Below the pieces are notes generated by a model. The model ran no database searches. It was not told where the DNA came from and saw only the letters and a list, made by a program, of their open reading frames with translations. Below are positions 1-8,539 of a stretch of DNA of 64,000 nucleotides, one piece after another. The stretch covers positions 62,001-126,000 of the forward strand of contig NZ_WJIF01000004.1 of the NCBI RefSeq assembly GCF_009647605.1, written 5' to 3'. Origin of the DNA: Agromyces agglutinans. GTDB lineage: Bacteria > Actinomycetota > Actinomycetes > Actinomycetales > Microbacteriaceae. Each line of letters starts with the position of its first letter. The first letter of the stretch is position 1. The translations under genes and the position numbers were made by a program.

Positions 1-1031
1 CCGAGCTGAGCGAATACGAGGCGGCGTATGCGTCCTTCGTCACGAAGTGCGACGAGCTGCGCATAGGTGGCGGCAGCCTGGATGACCTGGAGGTCGAGGA
101 TGGCAGTGTGCTGGCGGAGCACCTTGTCACCGCCACACGCCTGACGCCAATCCTCTATGAGAAGTTCCACGGCAATCCGCGCCGTATCAAGCGGTTCCTC
201 AACGACCTGAACGTACGCCAGGCCGTTGCCCGGCGTCGTGGATTTGAGCTGGAACCGGATGAGGTTGCCAAGCTCATGGTGCTGGAGCGCATTCTCACCG
301 ATGACTTTGAAACCGTGCTCGGCTGGCTCGCGTCGAACCAGCTACGCGACAAACTTGACGCGCTCGACGTTGCTGCGAACGGTCGCGTAGAGACGACCGA
401 GGAACCATCGTCTGAGGCCTCAGAGGATGAGGCGCCGAAGGAGCGCGGCGTCAAGAAGAAGCCCGTCGATACCGAGCCGGAGCCAGAGCCCGCTCGTGAT
501 GATGACTTCAGTGACACCCTCCGGCGCTGGGCGAAACTCCCGCCCATGCTTGATGCATCCGCTATCTCCGGGTACCTCTACCTCGCCGCCTCATTTGCCA
601 AGATCGAGGTCATCGACACAGGGCTACCCGAGCGTCTCCGCGACCTCGCGGTCGCCCTGACGTCAAGCCTCAAGCTCGACCGCGCAGGCGTCACCGACGA
701 AACCATAAAGCTGCTACCGGAGGGTGACGCCCAGATCCTGGTCGGCCATCTCGGACGTCGCACTCGCGATCAGCCGGGGCTGCAAAAGTTCACCGTCGAG
801 AGTCTGCTTCGCCTGGCTGCGCAGCAGCCCACCACCCAGCCGAATGTTGTGGCGGCGCTGAGGAGTCTTCCTGCCGTCCACGTCGAACCGGCGACGATCA
901 TCAAGCTTCGACCGCTGGATCAGACGATCTATCGGCCGGTGCTTGAGACCTGGCGGGCTGGGTCAGACGACCAGCAACTCCAGCAATCTGTGGGGATCGT
1001 CGAGACGGCGTGGAGCAGCAATGGGAACTAG
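1..1031 (+). CDS. qatA: QatA-like KAP-family P-loop ATPase, C-terminal part (5' cut by window edge)
   Basis: The reading frame is open from base 3 with no start, so the gene begins before the window; about 343 codons are visible. The motif GNPRRIKRFLN (about base 171) is the helical signature found after the ATPase core in KAP P-loop NTPases. An acidic Glu/Pro-rich linker (about bases 390-500) and an alpha-helical tail follow. Walker motifs must lie upstream and cannot be checked. It overlaps the next gene by 11 bases and heads an operon whose other members match QatB, QatC and QatD, so the assignment rests on C-terminal motif plus context. In Qat defence the ATPase is the presumed energy-using or sensing subunit. 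Codon use is less GC-biased than in genes after 5.8 kb, which suggests transfer. Confidence 0.8.
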   Translation, partial: ELSEYEAAYASFVTKCDELRIGGGSLDDLEVEDGSVLAEHLVTATRLTPILYEKFHGNPRRIKRFLNDLNVRQAVARRRGFELEPDEVAKLMVLERILTDDFETVLGWLASNQLRDKLDALDVAANGRVETTEEPSSEASEDEAPKERGVKKKPVDTEPEPEPARDDDFSDTLRRWAKLPPMLDASAISGYLYLAASFAKIEVIDTGLPERLRDLAVALTSSLKLDRAGVTDETIKLLPEGDAQILVGHLGRRTRDQPGLQKFTVESLLRLAAQQPTTQPNVVAALRSLPAVHVEPATIIKLRPLDQTIYRPVLETWRAGSDDQQLQQSVGIVETAWSSNGN

Positions 1032-1860
1032 CGGCTCATTCGGCGGCAGCGGCGGCAAGGACGCAGGTGACCTCCGCGACAACATTGCGGCCTGGCTTGA
1101 CGCCGCAGGTGGGCCAGGCGGCGCCGATGGCGTTGACGCGAGCGGCGCGGACGGAGCTGACCACCCTTCTGATCAGCCGCGTCCCAGAACGCCGGGGCAG
1201 CCGCGCGTAGACCTCGGGCCGGCGCTTCGCGTACTGCTCAACTCGCGCGGACGCGGTGGCCGTAGCGACGGCCCGGGTGGCGGCGGTGGCGGTTCCCGAG
1301 GTGGAGGCGGTGGCCGCTCATCAGGTGGCGCCACCCGCTCCGTCGGTCGGTTATCTCGGGCAGCTGGGCGAGCTGGGCGGCTTGCGCTTGCCTACTCGTC
1401 TGGAAACCGGGAGGCCCTGCGCGAAGCTGGCCTCAACTATGACGAACTGCAGTCGCTTGGTGACCCTGTCGCTATCGGGCTCAAGATCATCGAGACCGCC
1501 TTCGAGTCCCAGGCCGATAGCACACTTGCGGATGCCGAGGAACGCGACATCGTCGCGACCGTCGTCGAGTGGATCCTGGAGCAGCCTGCGGATCATCCGC
1601 CCACACCGGAGGATGTCGTTAGGAAGTCGATCGAGACAACGATCGCGGAGACCGCGCTGACCGAGGTGTCAGCAACCATCTACGCCAAGGACGCCAGCTT
1701 CGAGAAGCGCCGCAGCCTGGAACGACAGATCCGTGATGTGGCAGCGGAGTACGCGACCCAGGCAATCCTGAGCCCGGCAGGCGCGACCGAGCAGCAGATG
1801 GCGCAGGCCATCGAGAACGGCATCCGCGACATCGGGCAGATCTTCGGAGTCAGGTCATGA
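1021..1860 (+). CDS. qatB: QatB-like protein of QatABCD anti-phage system
   Basis: 279 aa. The ATG at 1021 lies inside the end of qatA and gives the N-terminus MGTSGSFGG, which resembles the Met-Gly-Thr-Ser start I recall for QatB proteins; the longer frame from 943 would hide this. Residues 1-110 are Gly/Ala/Ser-rich and probably disordered, with a run of Gly and Arg-Gly-Gly at about 78-105. Residues 125-279 are predicted helical. No catalytic motif is visible, as is usual for QatB. It overlaps qatC by 4 bases (ATGA), implying coupled translation. Function within Qat is poorly defined; a role as scaffold or as substrate of QatC is possible. Identity rests on N-terminus, length and position between the ATPase and the QueC-like gene. 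Confidence 0.8.
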   Translation: MGTSGSFGGSGGKDAGDLRDNIAAWLDAAGGPGGADGVDASGADGADHPSDQPRPRTPGQPRVDLGPALRVLLNSRGRGGRSDGPGGGGGGSRGGGGGRSSGGATRSVGRLSRAAGRAGRLALAYSSGNREALREAGLNYDELQSLGDPVAIGLKIIETAFESQADSTLADAEERDIVATVVEWILEQPADHPPTPEDVVRKSIETTIAETALTEVSATIYAKDASFEKRRSLERQIRDVAAEYATQAILSPAGATEQQMAQAIENGIRDIGQIFGVRS

Positions 1861-3155
1861 CCCGACTACTGCTCACGCTCTCCGAGGCAGCTGCTGATGC
1901 CGCCCTCGAGGAAGGCGGCTTCGATGAGGTCTTCCTTTGGACGCGCAACGGCCGCACCACCTTCACTGGCGGTGTCGATCCCCACCTGACTGGCCTTGGC
2001 GTGGTGAACCCACGCAACGTCGACCTCGTCCGGATTGCGCTCGGTGTTCTTGCCGCTGATCGATCAGTGCACCGTGAGGCCGGAGGCTCGAGCTGGAACG
2101 CCCGGGACTTTGACCTCACCGTTGAGGTGACCGATCCTGGAACCTGGGCGCAGCATGCCGAGCAGCTGTCCCGTACGGTCGGGTTCCTCTCGGGTGACAG
2201 CTGGGCATTCAGCTTCACTCAGGCTCCTTCGGCTGAGGCGACCGGACTGCCGATCGAGGAGCAGCACCACGACCGGACGGTGCTTCTGAGCGGGGGCGCT
2301 GACTCGGCCGCTGGCGCACTGTTGTCCGCAATCGAGCTGGGCGAGAACCATTCCCAGTCGCTGGTGTCTCATTACAGCTCCACCGCGATCTCCCCGGTGC
2401 AGCAGGGCATCGTCAGCGCGATCACCGAACTGGTACCCGGCATCCGGCAGGTGCATCATCAGTTCCGCCTCCATCGTGGATCGAAACGCCTTGACGGTTC
2501 ATCGTTCCGCAGCGAGACATCGACGCGGACGCGCTCACTGCTTTTTCTTGCGCTCGGGCTTGCTGTCGCTGAGCGTGCTGAGTCGACGCTCTGGATCGCC
2601 GAGAACGGCTTCGCATCGCTCAACCCGCCGCTCGGCCCCGATCGCCGAGGCAGCCTGTCGACGCACACCACCCATCCGCGCTTCCTACGCGAACTGACTG
2701 CGCTTATGCAGAGCATGGGTGGTCATGGCCTTATCGAGAACCCCTTCGAGACGCTCACGAAGGGCGAGATGTTCCGCCGTGTGTCAGATGCCGTTGGCAT
2801 CGACGCCGCCTCGACGTACCTCAGCAGCACAAACTCCTGTTCACACACCGATGGGCGCTACAGCGGCGCGCCAGCCGGTTCTTCCTGCGGCGTCTGCTTC
2901 GGCTGCCTCGTCCGTCGAGCAGCATTCACCGCCGCCGGGATTCCAGATGCCACGACCTATCTCTCCGAAGAGTCGGGTGGCAGGTACAGCGCGTTCGTCC
3001 GGCAGAAGACGATCGTTGAGCCCCTCCGTGACTTCGTCGACCGGGGTATCCGCCCGCGCGATGTGATGGCGATGTCGCTGCCGGAGGGCTACGCCGCGCA
3101 AGACGCGTTTGCGCTGTCCCAGCGCGGAGTTGACGAACTGCGGGGACTCCTTTGA
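1857..3155 (+). CDS. qatC: QatC, QueC-like PP-loop ATPase of QatABCD defence
   Basis: 432 aa, longer than housekeeping QueC (about 220-240 aa), with an extra N-terminal domain of about 135 residues. The PP-loop SGGADS is at residues 145-150. Four cysteines fit a QueC-type zinc site: C328, then C344, C347 and C350 in CGVCFGC. QueC makes 7-cyano-7-deazaguanine. No queuosine or deazaguanine pathway genes (queD, queE, folE) are nearby, and the gene sits between qatB and a TatD-like nuclease, so a defence role is far more likely than tRNA modification. The start overlaps the qatB stop as ATGA. The stop overlaps the qatD start as TGATG. Active-site residues appear intact. Confidence 0.9.
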   Translation: MTRLLLTLSEAAADAALEEGGFDEVFLWTRNGRTTFTGGVDPHLTGLGVVNPRNVDLVRIALGVLAADRSVHREAGGSSWNARDFDLTVEVTDPGTWAQHAEQLSRTVGFLSGDSWAFSFTQAPSAEATGLPIEEQHHDRTVLLSGGADSAAGALLSAIELGENHSQSLVSHYSSTAISPVQQGIVSAITELVPGIRQVHHQFRLHRGSKRLDGSSFRSETSTRTRSLLFLALGLAVAERAESTLWIAENGFASLNPPLGPDRRGSLSTHTTHPRFLRELTALMQSMGGHGLIENPFETLTKGEMFRRVSDAVGIDAASTYLSSTNSCSHTDGRYSGAPAGSSCGVCFGCLVRRAAFTAAGIPDATTYLSEESGGRYSAFVRQKTIVEPLRDFVDRGIRPRDVMAMSLPEGYAAQDAFALSQRGVDELRGLL

Positions 3156-3943
3156 TGGCACCCCAGCTTCCCCCGCTCGATCTGCATGCGCATGTCAACC
3201 CGAAGACGCGCCCCGCCGACCTCGAGCGGCTCGGCGCGGTCGTATTCGCGGCGACCCGGTCGTTGGATGAGTACGAGACCGTCAGAGCTCGCCGCGATCA
3301 GGTCACGATCTGGGGCGTTGGTTGCCATCCAGGCGTAGCGCAGGCGCAGCAGGACTTCGATACCGAGAGGTTCACCTCGCTACTCACGTCGACAGCTTTT
3401 GTGAGTGAGATCGGGCTGGACGGGCGCTCAAAGGTGCCCCTTGTGGATCAGGAGCAGGTGTTCGCCTCAGCACTTAGCGCGCTTCAGAGGACTCCCCGCA
3501 TCGCTTCGATCCACAGTTCAGGTGCGTCGGGCCGCGTCCTCGACGCACTGGAGCGCACGCCGATCAAGGGCGCAGTACTCCACTGGTGGCGCGGCACCGA
3601 GGCCGAGACGTTGCGGGCGATCCAACTCGGCTGCTGGTTCTCGATCAACGCCGCAGGTATGAAGTACTCGGCCGACGTCTCGCTGATCCCGCTCGATCGG
3701 ATTCTTACCGAGACCGACCATCCGTCGGGTGATCGCACATCCACCTTGCCGCGACAGCCAGGGTCCGTCGGCGGCGTCGAACAGGCGCTGGCGAGGGAGT
3801 ACGGCATCGGCGCCCAAGATGTCCGCCGGCGGCTCTGGACGAACCTCGCCCGCCTTGTGGGCGAGACGAATGTTGAAGACCTTCTCCCTGCCGCTGTCCG
3901 ACGGATGATCACCTTCGCGCGTGCGAACGGAGCGCCGCGATGA
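3155..3943 (+). CDS. qatD: QatD, TatD-family metal-dependent DNase of QatABCD defence
   Basis: 262 aa from the ATG at 3155, which overlaps the qatC stop (TGATG); a TTG three bases upstream is an unlikely alternative. It is an amidohydrolase-fold TatD protein with all metal ligands visible: H11 and H13 in LDLHAH, the GCHPG loop at 56-60, E85 in SEIGLDG, H120, H143 in HWWRG and D188 in TETDHP. TatD enzymes are divalent-metal nucleases; in Qat systems this subunit is required for phage defence. Its length matches the family. The stop overlaps the start of the following HEPN gene as ATGA, so all five genes from qatA on form one translationally coupled unit. Confidence 0.9.
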   Translation: MAPQLPPLDLHAHVNPKTRPADLERLGAVVFAATRSLDEYETVRARRDQVTIWGVGCHPGVAQAQQDFDTERFTSLLTSTAFVSEIGLDGRSKVPLVDQEQVFASALSALQRTPRIASIHSSGASGRVLDALERTPIKGAVLHWWRGTEAETLRAIQLGCWFSINAAGMKYSADVSLIPLDRILTETDHPSGDRTSTLPRQPGSVGGVEQALAREYGIGAQDVRRRLWTNLARLVGETNVEDLLPAAVRRMITFARANGAPR

Positions 3944-5394
3944 AGCCAGCCAAGGAGACCTCGGCAGTCAAGCTCCCGTTTGAGACCGGCGAGTACCTCA
4001 TCACGTGGCGGGTGCCCGATCATAGGGGCGGCCATCTGCCGGTCCCGGGACTCCTGACCGTCGAGCAGGGGAACTACCCGACCGGGGTTCTGTACGGCGA
4101 TCTACCGATCGAGTGGGTGTCCGAAGGGGCGACCGGAGTCGCCTCGTTCCCGCAGCGGCACACCTTCGACGTCCTCACGGGCCGACTCTCAAGCGGGGCG
4201 TACGTGGCCCTGATGAACGGCGAACTCAGCTACAGCTTCCCAGGAAACGGCCGAGCCGTGGGAGCCTTCGCAGCACTGTCGCTTGACGCATTCGACACGT
4301 CGGGACACCGGAAGTACGCCTCCATCGAACTCCAGATCGAGGGGCTGGAATCGGTCGCGGGGGTCGCCCCAATCTCGCGCGTTAAGATGCCTATGAAGGC
4401 CGGCGACGAGCCAGTCTGGGAAGCCACCGTCGACAAGGACGCCAAGTTCACCTGGAGCGTCGGCGGCCAGTCGATGACTTTCAGCTACGACTACAGCGTG
4501 CGGGCGCTCGACGGCTACGAGTTCAGGATGGCCTTCGGCCCCGTCCTGCGCCTCACCTCAGAAGAGCCACTGACGGTTGTCGATTGGTGGCTTGAGTGGG
4601 TACGGCCTCTCCGTCAGCTCATCTCGCTCCTGACGGGTGCTCCCCGCGAGGTTCGGTACCTTCTCGCGGTGGTCGACGAGGCCGCGCCGCGCTCGCACCG
4701 CGACCAGGTGTTCGGCTGGGACATCACCCACCTGCCCGTCAACTCAACCCGCGCTGCGGTCGAGGAGATTCGTTCGGCGGTCAACCTTGCGAGCGACGAT
4801 CTGAGCTTGCTCGACCTACTGCATGCCTGGCAGCGACAGATCGCCGCCAGGCACCCCCTCTTTGAGACCTACGGTGCAATGGCAACGGCTACCGACCAGC
4901 ATCCCCGCTCGAGGTTCCTGCTTCTGCTGCAGGCACTGGAGGGATCGTACGGCTCCGAGAACCGCGCCAAGCATGCGGCGGACAAAGAAGCGTACGGCGT
5001 CAAGCGGGAGGGCCTACTGGCGCGTGCCCAGCAGCTTCTCGAGAAGGCCGACTTCACATTCATCTACAAGAACCTTCGTCGGGAGGCTCAGCAGGGCCTT
5101 GACTCGGCGCTCGCGGATCTGCTGAAGCGACTGCCGGACGAGGTCTCTGAGGAACTCACGAAGACCGAACTGATCAGGGCTGTTCGCAAAGCAGACACCG
5201 GCAAGGGCACGCTCCCGCTTCAGACCGCACTCACGAGAGCCCGGAACACCCTGTCACACGGTTCGGGGTCATTCGAACCACAGCACCTCGCCATCGTGGC
5301 CAACATCCTTGAGCGGGCGGTGCGTTCTGAGGCCATCCGATTGCTTGGTGCTCCGCTCGATTCGCAAGAGCGCGCAGCCAACGGGGAGCGCTGA
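3940..5394 (+). CDS. ApeA-like HEPN-domain protein, fifth gene of the Qat operon
   Basis: 484 aa. Residues 1-300 resemble the beta-rich N-terminal region of ApeA-type anti-phage proteins: an early PGLLTV element, and later FLLLLQALEGSYG at about 327. The C-terminal third is helical and carries the HEPN RNase signature R-x4-H as RNTLSHG, with R435 and H440. HEPN proteins are typically RNases that cleave tRNA or mRNA and stop growth during infection. The start overlaps the qatD stop by ATGA, so it is translated with the Qat genes and is not a neighbour by chance. QatABCD is described as four genes, so this is an added effector or a second defence module. The family call is from motifs only; a generic HEPN protein is the alternative. 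Confidence 0.75.
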   Translation: MKPAKETSAVKLPFETGEYLITWRVPDHRGGHLPVPGLLTVEQGNYPTGVLYGDLPIEWVSEGATGVASFPQRHTFDVLTGRLSSGAYVALMNGELSYSFPGNGRAVGAFAALSLDAFDTSGHRKYASIELQIEGLESVAGVAPISRVKMPMKAGDEPVWEATVDKDAKFTWSVGGQSMTFSYDYSVRALDGYEFRMAFGPVLRLTSEEPLTVVDWWLEWVRPLRQLISLLTGAPREVRYLLAVVDEAAPRSHRDQVFGWDITHLPVNSTRAAVEEIRSAVNLASDDLSLLDLLHAWQRQIAARHPLFETYGAMATATDQHPRSRFLLLLQALEGSYGSENRAKHAADKEAYGVKREGLLARAQQLLEKADFTFIYKNLRREAQQGLDSALADLLKRLPDEVSEELTKTELIRAVRKADTGKGTLPLQTALTRARNTLSHGSGSFEPQHLAIVANILERAVRSEAIRLLGAPLDSQERAANGER

Positions 5395-5480
5395 GGCAAT
5401 GACGACAATGACTCGCGCGAAGTAAAGCTCGCCGCGGGCACGGCGGGGATCTCGACGCTATCTGAGCTCATCTCTGTAAG

Positions 5481-5745
5481 AGCTGGGGACCGGTACTCGA
5501 ACCGCACGCTCGGCTACCTCACGCTGTCGGCGGAGGACACTCGGCTTCCGGGTGGGCATCGCGATAACGGCGCACTTCCGCCAGTGTTCGAGCCGGGTGA
5601 CCTTCCGCGACCTTGCGACGATGGCGGCGGCGCGCGCGACGGGCGGCACGATCCGATTGTCGGCGAGCGTGTGTTCAGCGACGGTACGACGCTGGACCGC
5701 CGTGATCGCGAGCGGGGAGGGGGCTCTGTCGTCGCGGCTCGGTGC
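5481..5745 (+). pseudogene. Glutaminase (GlsA) remnant, frame-broken
   Basis: Conceptual translation across frames gives glutaminase pieces in order: NRTLGYLTLSA (about 5500), AHFRQCSSRVTFRDLATMAA (about 5570), DPIVGERVFSD (about 5653), then RRWTAV (about 5695). These match NRALAYLTLSA, AYFRQCSISVTARDLATMAA, NPITRERVISED and ARWTSAV of the intact glutaminase at 7191-8414. At least three frame changes are needed and neither end of the gene is present. It is a decayed, diverged paralogue rather than a recent copy. It lies directly after the Qat-HEPN operon and may mark the island border. Bases 5395-5480 and 5746-5843 hold nothing else recognisable except the ribosome binding site of the next gene. 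Confidence 0.7.
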
Positions 5746-5843
5746 GGCGCGCTGTGCGCAGGTTGCCCTTATCTGTGCTCGCGTCAACCCTGCTTCACGT
5801 CCCTCCAAGTCGGGTACCGTCCGTTGTGACGGGGAGGCCTCTC

Positions 5844-6869
5844 ATGCGCATCGTCATCATCGGAGCGACCGGCAACATCGGCACGGCGATCCTGCGTCGC
5901 CTCCACCAAGCCGGCCCACCGCAGACCCACGAGCTAGTAGGCATCGCCCGCCGCCTCCCCGACGAGGCATCCGCCCCCTACGCACACGTCGACTGGCACC
6001 GACTCGACGTCTCAACCCCCGATGCAACCGATCGCCTAGCGAAGATCCTCACCGGCGCCGACACCGTCATCCACCTCGCGTGGCTCATCCAACCGAACCA
6101 CGAGGAGTGCACGATGTGGGCGACGAACGTGCGCGGGCAGCGGCACCTGCTCGACGCCGTGGCATCCGCCGGTGTGCCGCACGTGATCGTGTCGTCGTCG
6201 GTGGGCGCGTACAGTCCGGGTCCTAAGCACCGGCGCGTCGACGAGAGCTGGCCGACCGGCGGAGTGCACACCTCGCACTACGCCCGGCACAAGGCCGTGA
6301 ACGAGCGGATGCTCGACGAGTTCGAGGCGGAGCATCCCGGCATCGTGGTGAGCCGGGTGCGGCCCGGACTCGTGTTCCAGCACGACGCGGCGCGCGAGAT
6401 CGCGGGGCTGTTCATCGGCCGCAACCTTCCGACGAGGTGGCTCGGGCGGGTGCGGCTGCCGGTGCTGCCCGTACCGGTTCAAGTGGTGTCACAGGCGGTG
6501 CACGCCGACGACCTCGCCGACGCGTTCGCGCGCATCGTCGAGCTGCGGGCGCCCGGCGCGTTCAACGTCGCGGGCGAGCCGGTGCTCGGGCCATCCGAAC
6601 TGGGCGCGGTGCTGGGGGCGCGCACGGTCATCCCGATGCGGCGCGCGGTGCTGCGCGCGATCATGTGGGCGACGTGGAAACTGCGGCTCCAGGCATCCGA
6701 CACCGGATGGCTCGACATCGCGACGACCGTACCCGTGATGTCGACCGAGCGGGCGCGGTCGGTGCTGGGGTGGGAGCCGCGGCGGAGCTCGACGTCGGCG
6801 CTGCGGGAGTTGCTCGACGGGATGGCGGAGGATGCGCACGTGGAAGGGTCGCCGCCGTTGTCGCGATGA
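5844..6869 (+). CDS. NAD(P)-dependent epimerase/dehydratase-like extended SDR
   Basis: 341 aa. The ATG at 5844 has GGGGAGG seven bases upstream; a longer open frame from 5742 crosses the glutaminase remnant and is rejected. The N-terminus MRIVIIGATGNIG carries the GxxGxxG dinucleotide loop of extended SDRs. YARHK at about residue 147 supplies the catalytic Tyr-x3-Lys, and SSSVGAY precedes it with the active-site Ser. The C-terminal part has the substrate-binding shape of UDP-sugar epimerases, but no sugar-nucleotide genes are nearby, so the substrate is unknown. Codon use returns to the strongly GC-biased pattern of the rest of the window. Confidence 0.85.
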   Translation: MRIVIIGATGNIGTAILRRLHQAGPPQTHELVGIARRLPDEASAPYAHVDWHRLDVSTPDATDRLAKILTGADTVIHLAWLIQPNHEECTMWATNVRGQRHLLDAVASAGVPHVIVSSSVGAYSPGPKHRRVDESWPTGGVHTSHYARHKAVNERMLDEFEAEHPGIVVSRVRPGLVFQHDAAREIAGLFIGRNLPTRWLGRVRLPVLPVPVQVVSQAVHADDLADAFARIVELRAPGAFNVAGEPVLGPSELGAVLGARTVIPMRRAVLRAIMWATWKLRLQASDTGWLDIATTVPVMSTERARSVLGWEPRRSSTSALRELLDGMAEDAHVEGSPPLSR

Positions 6870-6959
6870 CCGGATGCCGCGGCGCAAGCCCCCGGCGATC
6901 GGATGTCTCGCGGCGTAGCGTGAACCGAAGGACCGCCCCACCGACCGAGGAGGACGACC

Positions 6960-7178
6960 ATGAACGACGCCACCGGACGCGACGACCAGGACCTGCCCGA
7001 CGACCGCGACCACGCCGACTCCGCGTCCGAGCAGGCGCGCCTGAAAGACGAACACGACCGCGAGCTCGGCGTCGACCCGTTCTGGGAGGGCGCGAACATC
7101 ACCGAGAGCGACGGCCCCGACCTCGAGGCCGGTGACGACCTCGACACGGGCGGCGGGCACCGCACGCCGCGGGAGTGA
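6960..7178 (+). CDS. Small acidic hypothetical protein
   Basis: 72 aa with a strong ribosome binding site (GAGGAGG, six bases before the ATG). It is rich in Asp and Glu, has no Cys and is probably disordered. It shares its style with the 111-aa acidic protein at 35027-35362: both are full of Asp, Glu, Gly and Asn and end in a short polar tail. No motif supports a function. Expression is suggested only by the good translation signal and strong codon bias. It sits between an SDR gene and the convergent glutaminase gene. Confidence 0.6.
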   Translation: MNDATGRDDQDLPDDRDHADSASEQARLKDEHDRELGVDPFWEGANITESDGPDLEAGDDLDTGGGHRTPRE

Positions 7179-7190
7179 CGGGCGCCTGCC

Positions 7191-8414
7191 TCACCGGGCG
7201 AGCACACCCTCGGGGTCCCGCACGACCACCTTCGGACCGCCGCCGTCGGCCCGGTCGCCCGCAACGCCCGGTGCCGACTGGAACAGCCGGGCCGCGGTGT
7301 CGCCGACGCGCGTGACATCGGTGAAGTCGAGCACGAGGCATCCCTCGTCGCTCAGCAGTGGACTCAGCCGCGCGAGCACCTCCTCGGCGCCGGCGAAGAA
7401 GAGTTCGCCGCGGAGGGCGGCGACGGTCTCGGCGCCGTCGCGCGAGAGCGACGCGATCGGCGAGAGCGGGTCGCCGCGGTGCTGCAGCAGGTGCAGCTCG
7501 AACCGCGCCGACATCGCCTCGAGCATCGCGACGCCGCGCACGCTGTTGCCCTTCGCGTCGAGGCGCGGGCTGAACGTGCCGATGCCGAACTGCCCCGGAA
7601 GCACCGCCGAGATGCCGCCGCCCACCCCACTCTTCGCCGGCAGCCCCACGCGGAGCAGCCAGTCGCCCGACTCGTCGTACATGCCGCAGCTCGACATGAC
7701 GGCGGAGGTCCAGCGCGCGGCATCCTCGCTGATCACCCGTTCGCGCGTGATCGGGTTCACCCCGCCGGTCGCGAGCGTCGCGGCCATCGTGGCGAGGTCG
7801 CGGGCGGTCACCGAGATCGAGCACTGGCGGAAGTACGCGGTCGTCGCGACCTCCACCGGCGAACCGAGCGTGCCGGCCGACAGCGTGAGGTAGGCGAGCG
7901 CGCGGTTGCGATCGCCGGTCGCGTGCTCCGACGAGAAGACGGCCTCGTCGACGGCGAGCTCGCGTCCGGCGAAGCGCTGGATGCCCCGGTGGATCGCATC
8001 GAACTTCTCGTCGGCGGTGTCGCCCGGCATGAGCGACGACATCACGATCGCGCCGGCGTTGATCATCGGGTTCAGCGGCCGCCCGGTCGCGAGCTCGAGG
8101 CTGATCGCGTTGAACGGTTCGCCGCTCGGCTCGATGCCGACGTGCCGCATCACCTCGTCGAGGCCGAGCGCGTCGAGCGCAAGGGCGAACACGAACGGCT
8201 TCGACACCGACTGGATCGTGAAGTGCGTCTCGGTGTCGCCCGCCTCGTGCACCACGCCGCGCACGCTCACGAGCGCGACGCCGAGCGGATCGGGATCGAC
8301 GCGCGCCAGCTCGGGGATGTACGACGCGACCTCGCCGCCCGTGCGCGGGCGCACCTCGTCGAGCACGGATTCGAGCGCGGAACGAACCGGATCGCGGACC
8401 TCGGCGGCGGCCAT
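7191..8414 (-). CDS. glsA: Glutaminase with C-terminal STAS domain
   Basis: 407 aa. Residues 1-300 are a serine-dependent beta-lactamase-fold glutaminase (L-glutamine to L-glutamate plus ammonia). The catalytic S69-V-S-K72 is in TIQSVSKPF, with the conserved NAGAIV and FRQCSISVTARDLA blocks further on. Residues about 310-407 form a STAS-like domain (LVLDFTDVTRVGDTAARL), as in the long form of actinobacterial and vertebrate-like glutaminases. STAS domains bind nucleotides or mediate protein contacts, so activity may be regulated. It is convergent with the small acidic gene (13-base gap) and divergent from the membrane protein at 8540. A decayed paralogue lies 1.5 kb away at 5481-5745. Confidence 0.93.
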   Translation of the reverse strand: MAAAEVRDPVRSALESVLDEVRPRTGGEVASYIPELARVDPDPLGVALVSVRGVVHEAGDTETHFTIQSVSKPFVFALALDALGLDEVMRHVGIEPSGEPFNAISLELATGRPLNPMINAGAIVMSSLMPGDTADEKFDAIHRGIQRFAGRELAVDEAVFSSEHATGDRNRALAYLTLSAGTLGSPVEVATTAYFRQCSISVTARDLATMAATLATGGVNPITRERVISEDAARWTSAVMSSCGMYDESGDWLLRVGLPAKSGVGGGISAVLPGQFGIGTFSPRLDAKGNSVRGVAMLEAMSARFELHLLQHRGDPLSPIASLSRDGAETVAALRGELFFAGAEEVLARLSPLLSDEGCLVLDFTDVTRVGDTAARLFQSAPGVAGDRADGGGPKVVVRDPEGVLAR

Positions 8415-8539
8415 GCGGTCAGCCTACGCCCGGGTGATCTCGGGACGCGGCGTCGCTGCGCTCCGGCGCTCCTCGATCGACGGGGGTGAACACGGGATGC
8501 CTCTTGCGCGGAACGCCGCCTGACCACCACGCTCGGGGG

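Noticed and set aside
1857-3155. Housekeeping QueC for queuosine synthesis
   Set aside because: No queuosine genes nearby, extra N-terminal domain, and tight coupling with QatB and a TatD-like gene.
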